Shown piece by piece: positions 1-8,334 of a DNA stretch of 64,000 bases; positions within the stretch are counted from its first letter, which is position 1; the number at the start of each line of letters is the position of its first letter. The notes below the pieces were generated by a model. That model ran no database searches and had not been told where the DNA came from. It was given only the letters and a program-made list of their open reading frames with translations. The stretch is taken from assembly GCF_029953635.1 (NCBI RefSeq), contig NZ_CP124543.1:5187455-5251454 (forward strand). Direction: 5' to 3'. The DNA is from Halotia branconii CENA392. GTDB taxonomy: Bacteria > Cyanobacteriota > Cyanobacteriia > Cyanobacteriales > Nostocaceae. Both the position numbers and the translations under genes were made by a program.

Positions 1-4
1 TAAT

Positions 5-1141
5 TTAAAAATCGACTCCCCGCTTTAGTTCTACACCTTGATTGGCATAGTGTTTATGACAGTAAACCTCAGAGTGAACGCTAGCTAAATCAAAGTAAGC
101 AGGTTGATTTTGGCAGCGACCAGTAATAATAATTTCAGTGTCGCGGGGTTTGCGAAGCAAGGCTTGTACAATCGGTTCAATTGGAAGTAATTCTAGGTCA
201 ACGGTGGGATTGAGTTCATCGAGGATGATGGTTTTGTACAATCCAGAAGCGATCGCAGTTTTGGCAATTTCCCAACCGCGTTCGGCTTCTATGTAGTCTA
301 ATTCTTGCCGGGAATTGCGCCAGACGATCGCATCTCGACCACAACGTTGATGATCTACCACTTCTGGATACGATTGCTGCAATGCTGCGATCGCAGCATC
401 TTCTGTATAACCACTACCACCTTTTAGCCACTGCATAATCAATACCCTAGTAGACCCAGGGTGATTAATTCCTCTACCAATCGCTTGTAAAGCCTTACCG
501 AGGGCGCTAGTAGACTTACCTTTACCAGCACCAGTATAAATTTCAATCCCTTCAATGAATAGTGCTTTAGCCGTTGGGTGGTGTTGGGGTTTCATTTCGG
601 AGTGCAAATCCGCAATATCAAGTAACTTTTGAGGTGCGGCACGTCCGGTAGCAATAATTTCTAAGTCATGGGGTTTGGATTTTAGTGTTTTTACCACTTC
701 ATTGACCGGAAGTAAACCCAAATCTAAAACAGGGTTAATTTCATCTAAGACAACGACTGAATACAACCCAGAAGCGATCGCTCCTTTGGCTACATCCCAA
801 CCCCGTGCTGCTTCTACTTGATCGAAGGCGGTTATTTCCTCAGGGCCAAAAAATTCGGCGCGACCTGTCCGGACTTGATCAATGAGATGGGGAAAACCAC
901 GCTGCAAAGCTGCGATCGCTCCATCTTCGTCATAATCACGTTCTGGCCCTTTTAAAAACCGCAATAATAAAACGCGGTTAGAATTACTTGGTGTATTTAT
1001 CCCCAAGCCAATCGAGCGCAAAACCACTCCTAAAGCTGCTTGGGATTTGCCTTTTCCCGCGCCGTCATAAACATGAATTTGCCCTGTGAGTCGTTCAGAA
1101 CGCACTTGCGCTGTGCGAATACCGATACCGTTCCTTGTCAT
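5..1141 (-). CDS. Tandem-duplicated corrinoid adenosyltransferase-like (CobO/BtuR) P-loop protein
   Basis: A 378-residue protein made of two homologous halves. Each half has a Walker A loop GAGKGKS (about residues 28-34 and 205-211), a following RVLLLRFLKG / RVLIMQWLKG strand, and a VLDEINPVLDLGLL / ILDELNPTVDLELL segment. These are the hallmarks of the CobO/BtuR/CobA family, which transfers the adenosyl group of ATP to cob(I)alamin or cobyrinic acid a,c-diamide in B12 synthesis. Family members are normally about 200 residues, so this is an internal duplication fused into one chain. The start is an ATG at 1141. It is a single gene, with no convincing operon partner in the window. The family is clear. 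Whether both halves are catalytic, or act on a corrinoid at all, is inference. Confidence 0.75.
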   Translation of the reverse strand: MTRNGIGIRTAQVRSERLTGQIHVYDGAGKGKSQAALGVVLRSIGLGINTPSNSNRVLLLRFLKGPERDYDEDGAIAALQRGFPHLIDQVRTGRAEFFGPEEITAFDQVEAARGWDVAKGAIASGLYSVVVLDEINPVLDLGLLPVNEVVKTLKSKPHDLEIIATGRAAPQKLLDIADLHSEMKPQHHPTAKALFIEGIEIYTGAGKGKSTSALGKALQAIGRGINHPGSTRVLIMQWLKGGSGYTEDAAIAALQQSYPEVVDHQRCGRDAIVWRNSRQELDYIEAERGWEIAKTAIASGLYKTIILDELNPTVDLELLPIEPIVQALLRKPRDTEIIITGRCQNQPAYFDLASVHSEVYCHKHYANQGVELKRGVDF

Positions 1142-1194
1142 CTCTCAAAATATCAAATAGCAGTCTTTCATCTTACCGGAGGTCTGGCACTAGT

Positions 1195-1375
1195 GGTCTG
1201 TCAACCCAAAAATGACAGGTGGAGGCAGGCAGGGGAAGCAGGGGAAGCAGGGGAAGCAGGGGGAGCAGGGGAAGCAGGGGAAGCAGGGGGAGCAGGGGGA
1301 GCAGGGGAAGCAGGGGGAGCAGGGGGAGCAGGGGGAGCAGGGGGAGCAGGGGAAGCAGGGGGAGCAGGGGGAGCA
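1195..1375. repeat. Short tandem repeat array (9-bp GGGGAAGCA units) with conserved leader
   Basis: About 16 head-to-tail copies of a 9-bp unit, GGGGAAGCA or GGGGGAGCA, span roughly 1227-1375. A leader, TGTCAACCCAAAAATGACA followed by GGTGGAGGCAGGCA, precedes them and contains an inverted repeat TGTCA/TGACA. The same leader plus array recurs at 32637-32716. Because the unit is 9 bp, several frames stay open through it and give false glycine- or proline-rich ORFs. It lies in the 479-bp gap between the adenosyltransferase-like gene and fraC. Confidence 0.9.
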
Positions 1376-1509
1376 AAGAAGTAACTAACAATAATCCCGC
1401 CCAGCTTATTATTATGCAAAGTTCCCTTGGCGTAATACTAGTAGAAAAATCATTTTGCTACAGCGTGTTTGTACAAGGTCTGCGAGATATATTAACAAGA
1501 TAAATAGGA

Positions 1510-1523
1510 GTATACTGGCATAC
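1510..1523 (+). promoter_or_regulatory. NtcA-like binding site upstream of fraC
   Basis: The sequence GTA-TACTGGCA-TAC fits the GTA-N8-TAC consensus of NtcA, the global nitrogen regulator of cyanobacteria, exactly. It lies 98 nt before the fraC start codon. A plausible TAN3T -10 element could lie about 22 nt downstream near 1543-1550, but it is not strong. The motif match is seen in the sequence. Regulation of fraC by NtcA here is inference, and short matches of this kind also occur by chance. Confidence 0.4.
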
Positions 1524-1620
1524 CAAGATGGTAAACAACAATTACAACGTCATAATTGCCTCCATCAGACTGATTATCGTAGCTATACTCTCTCAAGTTA
1601 ACCCCTAGCGTTGAACTTAT

Positions 1621-2169
1621 ATGTTTGATCTATTTGGAAATTGGACTCTTCCCAGTGTTTTTCCCTTGGGGGCAATTTTGTTTAACTTCTTATTTTTACT
1701 GATTGCTATCCCTATTGAGGCCTATGTTTTTTATAAAAGAATAAAATTTGACCGGAAAACTAGCATTTTTTATGCTATTTCTGTCAATCTCTTTTCCAGC
1801 GCAATTGGTTGGTTTTTATTTTTTGTTTTAGAACCAATATTACCAATATATTTTAAAGCAGAATTAATTGGTTTTGTATTCTTTAATATTTTTCAATCAA
1901 CTAACACGCAGAGTTTACTTATTGTAACTGCTTTTATAGTTTTTTTTACAACTATTATAATGAAAATTTTTCTCTTACAAATTTTCGTGTTTTTGTTAAG
2001 CGAAAATGTGGGAAAAAAGCAGGATACTTCAGAATTACCTCAACGTATACAATGGCGTTTTGCCAGTCGGGCGAGATTTCAAAGTACGAATTTAGTTACG
2101 ACTACATTAATAGCTAATTCTTTAAGTTACAGTGCTATTACCTTTATTTTACTAATTCGCAATAGGTAG
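1621..2169 (+). CDS. fraC: Septal junction protein FraC
   Basis: A 182-residue integral membrane protein with about four hydrophobic segments (near residues 15-37, 53-75, 80-98 and 100-122) and a charged C-terminal stretch before a last hydrophobic segment. Length, topology and order (followed by a roughly 344-residue membrane protein and an ABC-2 permease) match fraC-fraD-fraE of Anabaena. There FraC and FraD sit at the intercellular septa and are needed for filament integrity and cell-cell molecular exchange. The start is the ATG at 1621. The short gap to fraD suggests co-transcription. Identification rests on recognised sequence character and synteny. Confidence 0.85.
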   Translation: MFDLFGNWTLPSVFPLGAILFNFLFLLIAIPIEAYVFYKRIKFDRKTSIFYAISVNLFSSAIGWFLFFVLEPILPIYFKAELIGFVFFNIFQSTNTQSLLIVTAFIVFFTTIIMKIFLLQIFVFLLSENVGKKQDTSELPQRIQWRFASRARFQSTNLVTTTLIANSLSYSAITFILLIRNR

Positions 2170-2212
2170 TTTTTACAAGCTAAATACTATATATAATTTG
2201 AGGAAAAACGTT

Positions 2213-3247
2213 ATGAATTTTTTATTTAAAGATCTATTTGGACTTGTCGGAATTGTTCAGGATGTCTACGATCGCATCAGAAAAATATTAGTTCCTCCCA
2301 AGGCTTATTCTTGGCAAACACTGATTTATTTGAGTGTTTATTCTTGGATACTTTCATTTTTTGCTATAGGTTACATTCAAAATATAATTGCATTTTTTGG
2401 CTGGTTATTTTTAATCGCTGGTACAGCTTGGTATACCACAGACGATCCTTTGAGGGTTCCTGGTACTTTCATGCCAGTAGGAGCAGTGATCACTGGATTC
2501 TTGGTTAGTGTTTTTGCTTTTGGAAATCAAGATAATGGAATTACATCCAGAACAATTGTTCTTTGGCCAACAATATCAGCATTAATTACAGCTATACCAG
2601 AATTTTTTGAAGGCAGCGGTACAGATTCTAAAGCTCAAATACCTAAACCAGAAGTCCGCCAAAGAATAACCGTTTTGGTAGCTAGTTCTATGGTGCTAAG
2701 TTGCTGGATTCAGTTTTATTTTGTGATGGATACTTGGTTGAAAGAATATCCTAGTTTACTCGCAGATGATTTTCAACGTAGTACCTTTGTAGTCAGAATG
2801 GACAAGGCAGAAAAAATACCAGAAAATGGCGTTTTAATTTTAGATAGACTACAACCAATAGTAGAAGCAGAACTAGCTGGAAAACCTTGGTCTCAAGTCG
2901 AGCGATGGCTGCTAGATGCAAAAACTCAAGTAGGAAACTTAGGCAACCAAGTAATTAACAAAACTTTAGCAGAATATGAAGAGAAAGAATTATGGCGGAT
3001 TGAACCGCGTGTAGTCAATACTAAATCTGGTGGATATATATTAGATTTACTCAGTATCTGGGAAGGTCCTAGTTCCAACTCCAAAGGATATTATCTAAAG
3101 AAATCTTGTCGGATTGAACCAGTTGCCGGGTCTATAAATAATCCCAGCACAACTGTTAATTTATCAGACAATAAAAGCGCAGTTGCAGAAATTGAATGCG
3201 ATCGCCTGAGTAAATTTATTGCCGGTGCGCCACCACCGCAACAATGA
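2213..3247 (+). CDS. fraD: Septal junction protein FraD
   Basis: A protein of about 344 residues from the ATG at 2213. An upstream in-frame TTG at 2198 is possible but less likely, and the ATG form matches the length known for Anabaena FraD. Around five transmembrane segments lie in the N-terminal half, including two in residues 35-80 and one near residues 160-180. A mostly soluble C-terminal domain of about 160 residues follows, predicted to lie outside the membrane. FraD is a component of the septal junctions linking cells of the filament. It is followed by a short tandem repeat before fraE. Confidence 0.85.
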   Translation: MNFLFKDLFGLVGIVQDVYDRIRKILVPPKAYSWQTLIYLSVYSWILSFFAIGYIQNIIAFFGWLFLIAGTAWYTTDDPLRVPGTFMPVGAVITGFLVSVFAFGNQDNGITSRTIVLWPTISALITAIPEFFEGSGTDSKAQIPKPEVRQRITVLVASSMVLSCWIQFYFVMDTWLKEYPSLLADDFQRSTFVVRMDKAEKIPENGVLILDRLQPIVEAELAGKPWSQVERWLLDAKTQVGNLGNQVINKTLAEYEEKELWRIEPRVVNTKSGGYILDLLSIWEGPSSNSKGYYLKKSCRIEPVAGSINNPSTTVNLSDNKSAVAEIECDRLSKFIAGAPPPQQ

Positions 3248-3253
3248 AGTAGA

Positions 3254-3304
3254 GGAGCAGGGGAGGCAGGGGAGGCAGGGGAGGCAGGGGAGGCAGGGGA
3301 AGCA
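3254..3304. repeat. Short tandem repeat (9-bp GGGGAGGCA units)
   Basis: About five copies of the 9-bp unit GGGGAGGCA lie directly after the fraD stop codon, in the 105-bp fraD-fraE gap. A small cluster of ACAACTGAC repeats follows at 3315-3333. It is the same repeat family as the arrays near 1.3 kb and 32.7 kb. Confidence 0.85.
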
Positions 3305-3352
3305 AGAATAATAACAACTGACAACTGACAACTGACTATTAACTAATAACCA

Positions 3353-4132
3353 ATGACTCCTAGCAGAATTTTTGTAATTGCCAAAAATGTATTTCAGGAA
3401 GTGGTACGCGATCGCATCCTCTATATTATCGGTTTTTATGTTGTGATACTTGCGATCGCTATCCGCGCCCTACCTGAATTTGCAGCCACAACTGAAAACA
3501 AAGTATTTTTAGACTTTGGTATGGTAGTAATGAGTATAATTACTTTAGTTGTAACTATATTTATTGGTACAGGACTGATTAACAAAGAAGTTGATAAACG
3601 TACTATTTTAGTATTGATTGCCAAACCTGTTAGCCGTAGTGAAATTATTTCCGGCAAATTTTTAGGTTTATCAGCAGTGCTGGCGGTACTTATCGCCATC
3701 ATGACAGCGATTTATCTGATATTCTTACAACTAGGTAATATTCCTCATTCAACAGTCAGCCTTTTGATTGCGGCAGTTTTTTTATTTTTCCAGTTGTCTT
3801 TAATTGCTGCTGTAGCTATTACCTTTGGTGTATTTACTAATTCTTTATTAGCCATCACTCTCTCGTTTGCAGTTTACTTAATGGGGAATATCACCCAAGA
3901 TTTATTAAAACTTGGTCGTCTGAGCAACAACCCCACTATGGAACGTATGACTCAGTTTTTATATCTCATCTTGCCAGATTTATCACGATTAGATTTAAAA
4001 AATGATGCCGTTTATGGTTTGCAAGCACTACCTGATGCAACTGCACTAATTACTGATGCAGGTTATGGCTTATTGTACAGTGCTATGTTGTTAGCGATCG
4101 CTATTTTCATTTTCTCACGACGTGAGTTTTAA
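3353..4132 (+). CDS. fraE: ABC-2 type permease FraE
   Basis: A 259-residue membrane protein with six predicted hydrophobic segments. The N-terminal pattern (a helix, a cytosolic loop with RSEIISGKFLG, then paired helices) is typical of ABC-2 permeases. Its position third after fraC and fraD identifies it as FraE, the Anabaena permease required for filament integrity and heterocyst differentiation under nitrogen starvation. No ATPase subunit is encoded nearby, so its partner must be elsewhere. The start ATG at 3353 immediately precedes the ACTCCTAGC codons of the conserved N-terminus. Confidence 0.8.
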   Translation: MTPSRIFVIAKNVFQEVVRDRILYIIGFYVVILAIAIRALPEFAATTENKVFLDFGMVVMSIITLVVTIFIGTGLINKEVDKRTILVLIAKPVSRSEIISGKFLGLSAVLAVLIAIMTAIYLIFLQLGNIPHSTVSLLIAAVFLFFQLSLIAAVAITFGVFTNSLLAITLSFAVYLMGNITQDLLKLGRLSNNPTMERMTQFLYLILPDLSRLDLKNDAVYGLQALPDATALITDAGYGLLYSAMLLAIAIFIFSRREF

Positions 4133-4260
4133 ACGTCCAATTAACTGTCTTATACCAATTCTCTGTAAACTTGCACTTAATATGGAAATAAGGGAAAAAG
4201 CAGCTTGAGCGCTAATATCAACTTTTACAATGGGCGATGTTCCGAATTGAAACATCTATC

Positions 4261-5076
4261 ATGAATTTTGCTAACAAAACTATTGTAATCACAGGTGCAT
4301 CGGCTGGAATTGGCAGAACCTTAGCAATCTCCTTAGCCCAACAGGATGCAAATTTAGTATTAGCTGCTCGCAATCAAGAAGCATTAGAACAGACGGTTGC
4401 TGTTTGTACCAAACATCCAGGTAAGGTGATTGCAGTACCTACAGATGTAACTCAACCAGAAGCTTGCCAGCAGTTGATCAAAAAAGCGATCGCAGCATTT
4501 GGGCAGATTGATGTCCTGATCAACAATGCTGGAATTGGAATGCTAACCCGCTTTGATGAAGTGACAGATCTCTCCATTTTTGAGCAGGTAATGCGGGTTA
4601 ACTATCTCGGTGCTGTTTACTGTACCTATTATGCCTTACCTTACTTGAAAGCCAGTCGAGGACTATTAGTGGCTATTTCTTCAATTTGCGGCAAAACAGC
4701 TGTACCTACTCGCACAGGCTATGTTGCCAGTAAACATGCGATGCAAGGTTTCTTTGATACGCTGCGGATTGAATTACGAGGAACGGGAGTCAATGTATTG
4801 GTTGTATCACCAGGGTTTGTGGCCACAGATATCCGGCAACGAGCGTTAGGGAAAGATGGAACACCATTAGGCAAAAGTCCTCGTGATGAAAGTCAAGGCA
4901 ATATGTCAGTGGAAGAATGTGTACGTCAAATTATCTGGGCAATGGAACGGCGTAAACGAGAACACATTATGACCTTGAAAGGAAAAGTGATTTCTTGGGC
5001 AAAACTGATTATGCCAGGATTCGTTGATCGCCTTGCTGCTGCTACTGTTCGCACGACCACTTTCACCCAAAAGTAA
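4261..5076 (+). CDS. Short-chain dehydrogenase/reductase
   Basis: A protein of about 271 residues of the classical SDR family. It has the NAD(P)-binding TGASAGIG loop near residue 10, NNAGIG near residue 90, a catalytic Ser in the AISSICG strand and the YVASK catalytic Tyr/Lys pair. The substrate is unknown. An upstream ATG at 4237 would add eight residues. The 4261 start, giving MNFANKTIVITGAS, fits the family's usual N-terminus better. No strong ribosome binding site is visible before either. It stands alone downstream of fraE. Confidence 0.8.
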   Translation: MNFANKTIVITGASAGIGRTLAISLAQQDANLVLAARNQEALEQTVAVCTKHPGKVIAVPTDVTQPEACQQLIKKAIAAFGQIDVLINNAGIGMLTRFDEVTDLSIFEQVMRVNYLGAVYCTYYALPYLKASRGLLVAISSICGKTAVPTRTGYVASKHAMQGFFDTLRIELRGTGVNVLVVSPGFVATDIRQRALGKDGTPLGKSPRDESQGNMSVEECVRQIIWAMERRKREHIMTLKGKVISWAKLIMPGFVDRLAAATVRTTTFTQK

Positions 5077-5124
5077 CCTTTTTCATAACCCGATTTTTGA
5101 TCATCTTGACGCTAACAGGACTTA

Positions 5125-5227
5125 TACCGTTTCACTTTAAAGTTGATACATTTGGGCAAGCAGGGGAAGCAGAGGAGGCAGGGGGAGTAAGAAAAGTAAT
5201 TTGTATCAATAATTTCGCGAAATGGTA
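5125..5227. repeat. MITE-like element, copy 1
   Basis: A 103-bp element bounded by imperfect inverted ends. The left end is TACCGTTTCACTTTAAAG followed by TTGATACA. The right end, read as complement, is TACCATTTCACGAAATTA followed by TTGATACA. A few GGGGAAGCA-type units fill the middle. Flanks are TTA on both sides, consistent with a 3-bp target duplication. Further copies lie at 26328-26527 and 43320-43490. No transposase is encoded, so movement would need one in trans. Confidence 0.7.
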
Positions 5228-5340
5228 TTACACAAGCAAAATTTGTCATTATTGTTATGTGACATTGATTTGGGAGTGGAGATCAAACAACAAAGAATAT
5301 AAGCAGCTGTAAATAAATATTTTTGACTGGAGAAAATAAT

Positions 5341-5769
5341 ATGTCTAACAAGAGCTTTGCAAAAGGTAGCTGCCTATGTGGATCAGTAAGCGTGTCCACA
5401 AACAGTATGAGTAATCAAGTGGGAGCATGTCACTGTAATATGTGTCGCAACTGGGGCGGAGGGCCTTTGTTAGTAGTTAAGTGTGAAAGTGATGTTAGTT
5501 TTTCTGGTGATGAAAATATCGGAGTTTATCAATCTTCAAAATGGGCAGAGCGTGGATTCTGTAATAAATGTGGCACACATCTATTTTACAAATTGATACA
5601 AAATAACCAGTACTTCATGCCTGTTGGGCTATTTGATAACTGTGAGGATCTTGTTTTCGATCATCAGGTATTCATTGATGAAAAGCCCAAATACTACTGT
5701 TTTGCGAATGAAACTAAAAACATAACAGGGGCAGAGATATTTGCACAGTTTGCACCTCCATCAGAGTAG
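5341..5769 (+). CDS. GFA (glutathione-dependent formaldehyde-activating)-family zinc protein
   Basis: A protein of 142 residues from the ATG at 5341, which has a GGAGAAAAT ribosome-binding-like sequence before it. The longer TTG-started frame at 5323 is less likely. It shows the Gfa/CENP-V zinc-binding cysteines: GSCLCGSVS near residue 10, ACHCNMCRNWGG near residue 35 and CNKCGTHLF near residue 75. Gfa enzymes promote the reaction of formaldehyde with glutathione, but most family members have untested functions, so substrate and role are open. It is not in an obvious operon. Confidence 0.8.
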   Translation: MSNKSFAKGSCLCGSVSVSTNSMSNQVGACHCNMCRNWGGGPLLVVKCESDVSFSGDENIGVYQSSKWAERGFCNKCGTHLFYKLIQNNQYFMPVGLFDNCEDLVFDHQVFIDEKPKYYCFANETKNITGAEIFAQFAPPSE

Positions 5770-5998
5770 CAAAAAGTTATGTTACTTTTTTTGATAAAAT
5801 CTGGTTTCATACCATTTTTATGTAAAGCTAAACTCTAAGAGGATATTTGGAAAGAAAGTTTTGGGCGAATTATATTCGCCCAGGAGAGTAACTGCAAAGC
5901 TTGATATAGCTTAGTTGATAAAAAATAATTTAGCCCATCTTCATAAATAATTGGTCTCACTCGCTTAGTTCTTTATCTTTAAAATTAGATTAGTAAAA

Positions 5999-8167
5999 AT
6001 GTCTCCCTTGGGTGTTGGTAGTAGTAATTCAACTCATATATTCACAACAGGAGAAGCTAAACTCTGGATTTTATTGGTAGGTATTAACGAATACCAAGAT
6101 GTGAGTTTACCTAATTTACGCTATCCAGCTGGTGACTGTGAAGCGTTGGGAGACGCATTAGCAAAAGCCACACAAGGATTTTTACGTAAGGAATTGATCA
6201 TTCATCATGATTTTGTAGCACAAACTCCTACGTTAAAAACGGTCTGTGGGAGTCTGAAACGAATTGTTTCAAAAGCTAAACCTGCTGACTCAATCTTTTT
6301 ATATTTTTCCGGTCATGGAATGTTAGAGCCAGATACTCAAGATGCTGTACTGTGCTTATCAGATACTAGACAAGAAAACCTGCTAGCTACAGGATTACCT
6401 TTGCAAAAACTGTTACAAATCTTAGAGACTAGTCGTACCAATCAACAACTAGTTTGTCTAGATACCTGTCACAGTGGCGATATGAAAATGCCTCAAACAA
6501 ACAAAGCTAGCTTCAGAGAATTAAACATCACCCAGACATTCATAGACCCCGCAACAAATCTCATGAACGTCTTGCGAAAACGCGCTAGTTATAGTAAAGG
6601 ATTTTGCGTTTTGTTATCTTGCGATCAAGGACAGAAGTCTTGGGAGTTTCCGGAACTGGGACATGGAGTCTTTACTTATTACTTAGTGCGGGGTCTGTTG
6701 GGTGAAGCTGCTGATTCTCATGGTGTTATTGAAGCAGACAGGTTATATAAATATGTTTATCGCCAGACATTACAATATATTGATAAATTAAATCACCAAT
6801 TACGTCTGATAAATAAACAAAAACTCAACCGTGGGGACAGCAAATTATATCCAGAATATCCTTTGCAAACACCTAAAAGAATTGTCGAAGGAGTAGGAGA
6901 GTTCATTCTAGGATTCAAATATGATGCAGTTGAATCTCACAAACAGCGACGAGCTTTAGTCATAGATGGACTCTCAAACAAGATCACTACTGACTTGATT
7001 TGTCTATTTACCGATGTTGGTGATTTTGAAGTCGATTTTTTGCAGCAAAAAAACAAATCTTGCTCAGATATAGAGGCACAAATCCAAGGGTTTTTATGTG
7101 GGAATGATAAATCAACAATGAAATCTCTTCCCCATTTGGAATTAATCAAACCTACGCCAACTTGCTTATTGTATTTACGTGGGTACATCGAAGACAACGA
7201 AGATGGAGAAGCTTGGTTCATTTTAGGCGATGGGATACGTCTTAGCCGTTCTTGCTTGAGACAAAAGCTACAACTTGCAACTAAGATTCAACAAATAATT
7301 ATTTTAGATTGTCCTAATACTAATTCCCTGAAAAAATGGATAGAATATTTACGATGTGGTACTGAGTATGGACAATGCATAATTGCAGCTGCTTCCACAA
7401 TAGATAAATCAGAATTATTTTTCCAAACACTCCTGGATATCTTTGCTAGTGTAAATGTGCAAGTTGGTTTGTCAGTTTCTAAATTGATTGCCGAATTACA
7501 AAAACGTTTACCAACAAAAGATATCAAACTTGATGTTTGGGTATCAGAGACACAAACGATAATTGATATTTTACCTAGTAAGAATCGCACAGGTTTTATC
7601 CAAAGACCCAATCTTCAGGGAAATCAACAAGAGCAACAAGAAAATTTACAATCTGAGGATATTGCTCATGTTACAGAAATTCTACCTGCTTTTGTTGCTA
7701 GTGGAGCTTTAGAGACAGTACAACCTCAACTTGATTTGCTCCTTAGTTCAGAACAATATATAGAATTAGAACAATTGCTGAAACAATCAATAGGTTTAGT
7801 TGCACCTATTGTTTTAAAAAAAGCTTTGAAGGTAAACAATTATGTAGAGTTAGTAACAACATTAGCTAATTATTTACCGCCAGATAAACAACAAGAATTT
7901 CATCAACAAGCAGTTTTTATATTAAATAAAATATCCATTTTTCCTCTAAGTAGATCGCCTAATTATCAAATTATAGATGTAAGTTTTATCAAAAGATGTG
8001 AACGTGAGTTAATGTATGCAGTTGGACCAGTTGCTAGCTTGCTGATTCAACATCTTTTAAAATCTCATCCCCAAATTACCGCAAAAGAATTGATAGATAA
8101 ATTGATAGCAAAAATTCCTGATCCACAGCTAGCTTTAGAGTTTAAACAGCGTATGTTTGTTGATTAG
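5999..8167 (+). CDS. Caspase-like (metacaspase) protein with C-terminal accessory domains
   Basis: A 722-residue protein. Residues about 20-250 form a caspase-fold peptidase (C14) with the catalytic His in YFSGHGML (about residue 105) and the catalytic Cys in LDTCHSGDM (about residue 156). A middle region of about residues 300-530 resembles effector-associated domains of bacterial signalling proteins but is not identified. The last 45 residues (VGPVASLLIQHLLKSHP and onward) are clearly similar to the C-terminus of the Ser/Thr kinase at 20201-21685 (IGPIAHLIINKILTTFP). Cyanobacterial metacaspases are thought to act in stress responses or cell death. Target and regulation are unknown. Confidence 0.85.
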   Translation: MSPLGVGSSNSTHIFTTGEAKLWILLVGINEYQDVSLPNLRYPAGDCEALGDALAKATQGFLRKELIIHHDFVAQTPTLKTVCGSLKRIVSKAKPADSIFLYFSGHGMLEPDTQDAVLCLSDTRQENLLATGLPLQKLLQILETSRTNQQLVCLDTCHSGDMKMPQTNKASFRELNITQTFIDPATNLMNVLRKRASYSKGFCVLLSCDQGQKSWEFPELGHGVFTYYLVRGLLGEAADSHGVIEADRLYKYVYRQTLQYIDKLNHQLRLINKQKLNRGDSKLYPEYPLQTPKRIVEGVGEFILGFKYDAVESHKQRRALVIDGLSNKITTDLICLFTDVGDFEVDFLQQKNKSCSDIEAQIQGFLCGNDKSTMKSLPHLELIKPTPTCLLYLRGYIEDNEDGEAWFILGDGIRLSRSCLRQKLQLATKIQQIIILDCPNTNSLKKWIEYLRCGTEYGQCIIAAASTIDKSELFFQTLLDIFASVNVQVGLSVSKLIAELQKRLPTKDIKLDVWVSETQTIIDILPSKNRTGFIQRPNLQGNQQEQQENLQSEDIAHVTEILPAFVASGALETVQPQLDLLLSSEQYIELEQLLKQSIGLVAPIVLKKALKVNNYVELVTTLANYLPPDKQQEFHQQAVFILNKISIFPLSRSPNYQIIDVSFIKRCERELMYAVGPVASLLIQHLLKSHPQITAKELIDKLIAKIPDPQLALEFKQRMFVD

Positions 8168-8213
8168 TAATATCATGTACGCATAAAACGAAAAGCAACA
8201 ATCATAACTAAGC

Positions 8214-8231
8214 CGCCTATGAATAGGCGGA
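8214..8231. terminator. Hairpin between convergent genes
   Basis: A perfect 7-bp stem CCGCCTA/TAGGCGG with a TGAA loop. It lies between the convergent caspase-like gene and the NRPS gene ending at 8335. There is no clear T-run on either side, so it is a weak terminator candidate that could serve both strands. Confidence 0.4.
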
Positions 8232-8334
8232 GTTTCCAGTTACTTTGTCATATCTAGCTGGTTTCTCTGACAATTCCAATTGGCGTTGAAATTATACTTT
8301 TTCGTAAACCTATATCTGAGATTATATTCTTCTG

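Noticed and set aside
1195..1375. CRISPR array
   Set aside because: The units are 9 bp, directly adjacent and without unique spacers; no cas genes are in the window.
1040..1503. Open reading frames over the 9-bp tandem repeats (glycine/alanine-, proline- or leucine-rich proteins)
   Set aside because: They are produced by a repeat unit divisible by three and overlap on both strands; there is no start signal or conserved sequence outside the repeats.
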